From assembly GCF_019456655.1 (NCBI RefSeq), contig NZ_CP080332.1, positions 1,426,001 to 1,490,000 on the forward strand: a stretch of DNA of 64,000 nt, read 5' to 3'. The stretch comes from Mycolicibacterium diernhoferi. Its GTDB lineage: Bacteria; Actinomycetota; Actinomycetes; Mycobacteriales; Mycobacteriaceae. Below are positions 62,904 through 64,000 of this stretch, piece by piece. Both the position numbers and the translations under genes were made by a program. The notes beneath the pieces were generated by a model, which was not told where the DNA came from, made no database searches, and saw only the letters and a list, made by a program, of their open reading frames with translations. Every line of letters starts with the position of its first letter. The first letter of the stretch is position 1.

Positions 62904-64000
62904 GTGGAATCGCAGACCCGCCCCGTTCTCGTCATCGATTTCGGCGCCCAGTACGCCCAGCTGATCGCCCGACGCGTCCGTGAGGCGCGGGTGTTCTCCG
63001 AGGTCCTCCCGCACACCGCGACGGTGGAGGAGATCAAGGCGCGCGACCCGCAGGCCATCGTGCTGTCCGGCGGTCCGGCCAGCGTGTACGCCGAGGGGGC
63101 GCCGCGGCTGGACCCGGCGCTGTTCGACCTGGACGTGCCGGTGTTCGGCATCTGCTACGGCTTTCAGGCGATGGCCCAGGCCCTCGGCGGGACCGTCGCG
63201 CACACCGGGACCAGCGAGTACGGCCGCACCGAACTGAACGTCACCGGTGGGCAGCTGCATTCGGACCTCCCGGACATCCAGCCGGTGTGGATGAGCCACG
63301 GCGACGCGGTCACCGAGGCCCCCGAAGGCTTCGAGGTGGTCGCGGCCAGCGCCGGTGCGCCGGTGGCGGCCTTCGAGAACCGGGCCCGCCGGCTGGCCGG
63401 CGTGCAGTACCACCCGGAGGTGCTGCACTCCCCGCATGGCCAACAGGTACTGAGCCGATTCCTGCACGAGTTCGCCGGGATCGGCCCGGCCTGGACGCCG
63501 GCCAACATCGCCGACCAGCTCATCACCCAGGTGCGCGAACAGATCGGCGACGGCCGGGCGATCTGCGGGCTCTCCGGCGGGGTGGATTCCGCGGTGGCGG
63601 CGGCCCTGGTGCAGCGGGCCATCGGGGACCGGTTGACCTGTGTGTTCGTCGACCACGGTCTGCTGCGTGCCGGCGAGCGCGGCCAGGTGGAGCGCGACTT
63701 CGTCGCCGCCACCGGCGCCAACCTGGTCACCGTCGACGTCGCCGACCGCTTCCTGGAGGCGCTGTCCGGGGTGACCAACCCGGAGGGCAAGCGCAAGATC
63801 ATCGGCCGCGAGTTCATCCGTGCCTTCGAGGGCGCGGTGCGGGACGCCCTGGAGCGCCCCGACGGCGCCGAAGACGTGCCTGTCGAATTCCTGGTGCAGG
63901 GCACCCTGTATCCCGATGTCGTCGAGTCCGGTGGCGGTGCCGGCACCGCGAACATCAAGAGCCACCACAATGTCGGCGGTCTGCCCGACGACCTGAAGTT
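62904..64000 (+). CDS. guaA: GMP synthase (glutamine-hydrolysing), 3' end cut off
   Basis: The first 365 residues of GuaA, which converts XMP to GMP with ATP and glutamine. The N-terminal glutaminase has [12 protein letters not shown] (nucleophile Cys) and [10 protein letters not shown] (His/Glu). The synthetase domain has the PP-loop [14 protein letters not shown] and VFVDHGLLR. The frame is open to the window edge; the dimerisation domain is missing only because of that. It is the partner of guaB2. In M. tuberculosis idsA-type genes sit next to it; here it follows the uracil-catabolism operon. Confidence 0.96.
   Translation, partial: MESQTRPVLVIDFGAQYAQLIARRVREARVFSEVLPHTATVEEIKARDPQAIVLSGGPASVYAEGAPRLDPALFDLDVPVFGICYGFQAMAQALGGTVAHTGTSEYGRTELNVTGGQLHSDLPDIQPVWMSHGDAVTEAPEGFEVVAASAGAPVAAFENRARRLAGVQYHPEVLHSPHGQQVLSRFLHEFAGIGPAWTPANIADQLITQVREQIGDGRAICGLSGGVDSAVAAALVQRAIGDRLTCVFVDHGLLRAGERGQVERDFVAATGANLVTVDVADRFLEALSGVTNPEGKRKIIGREFIRAFEGAVRDALERPDGAEDVPVEFLVQGTLYPDVVESGGGAGTANIKSHHNVGGLPDDLK

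Overview
The window is high-GC actinobacterial DNA from a mycobacterium, most likely a fast-growing Mycolicibacterium-type species. The evidence is gene content and order: glmS, nnr, gadB, alr, tsaE-tsaB-rimI-tsaD, groES-groEL1 (GroEL1 with a His-rich tail), whiB3, sigD-rsdA, a DUF5319 gene, guaB2-guaB3-choD, a GH65/beta-phosphoglucomutase pair and guaA. As I remember the M. tuberculosis map, this is the Rv3436c-Rv3396c block in the same relative order. Between these core genes sit catabolic and stress modules absent from that block in M. tuberculosis. No tRNA, rRNA or CRISPR array was seen.

Layout. (1) 1-10337: a catabolic locus. A TauD-type dioxygenase and a carboxymuconolactone-decarboxylase-family protein run leftward. 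A TetR regulator and an 11-gene rightward operon follow: E1 alpha and beta of a 2-oxoacid/acetoin-type dehydrogenase, an acyl-CoA ligase, two acyl-CoA dehydrogenases, a 2Fe-2S ferredoxin, a DUF35 protein, a thiolase-like protein, a 3Fe-4S ferredoxin and a free lipoyl domain. Near-identical palindromes flank the tetR gene. This is the best candidate for an undescribed pathway. (2) 10338-13737: tandem hairpin repeats, a hydrolase-fold protein lacking its nucleophilic serine, a membrane protein and glmS. (3) 13743-17333: a PAS-AraC regulator separated by an IS3-family element from a cyanase-FNT channel pair. (4) 17410-19139: a DUF222/HNH (13E12-type) gene with a LexA box over its start codon. (5) 19198-23196: a mannitol-type PTS, its DeoR regulator and a polyol dehydrogenase. 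(6) 23216-31882: nnr, gadB, alr, a lipase-like hydrolase, the t6A genes and a SnoaL-like protein.

(7) 31871-38924: a PucR regulator, an amino-acid/amine permease and a B12-type diol dehydratase with its reactivase, placed between tsaD and groES. No microcompartment genes are present. (8) 38921-41890: CIRCE-controlled groES-groEL1, a thioesterase, and a duplicated fragment of the groEL1 3' end with its own terminator. (9) 41900-47631: a membrane adenylate cyclase, a Pro/Ser-rich exported protein, a hydrolase remnant, a hydrolase-type lipoprotein and two small secreted proteins. (10) 47726-56278: whiB3, a sigD-associated gene, sigD, rsdA, the DUF5319 gene, guaB2, guaB3 and choD. (11) 56262-59386: GH65 phosphorylase and beta-phosphoglucomutase. 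(12) 59725-62847: GTP-cyclohydrolase-II-like, DUF1688 and uracil phosphoribosyltransferase genes, which together match the URC route of uracil breakdown. (13) 62904 to the end: guaA, cut by the window edge.

Functional reading. The core genes cover amino-sugar, D-alanine and purine synthesis, tRNA t6A modification, chaperones and redox/sigma regulation. The accessory modules are mostly local regulator plus transporter or enzyme units for using extra carbon and nitrogen sources (cyanate, hexitols, diols or amino-alcohols, uracil, disaccharides and an unknown acyl-CoA substrate).
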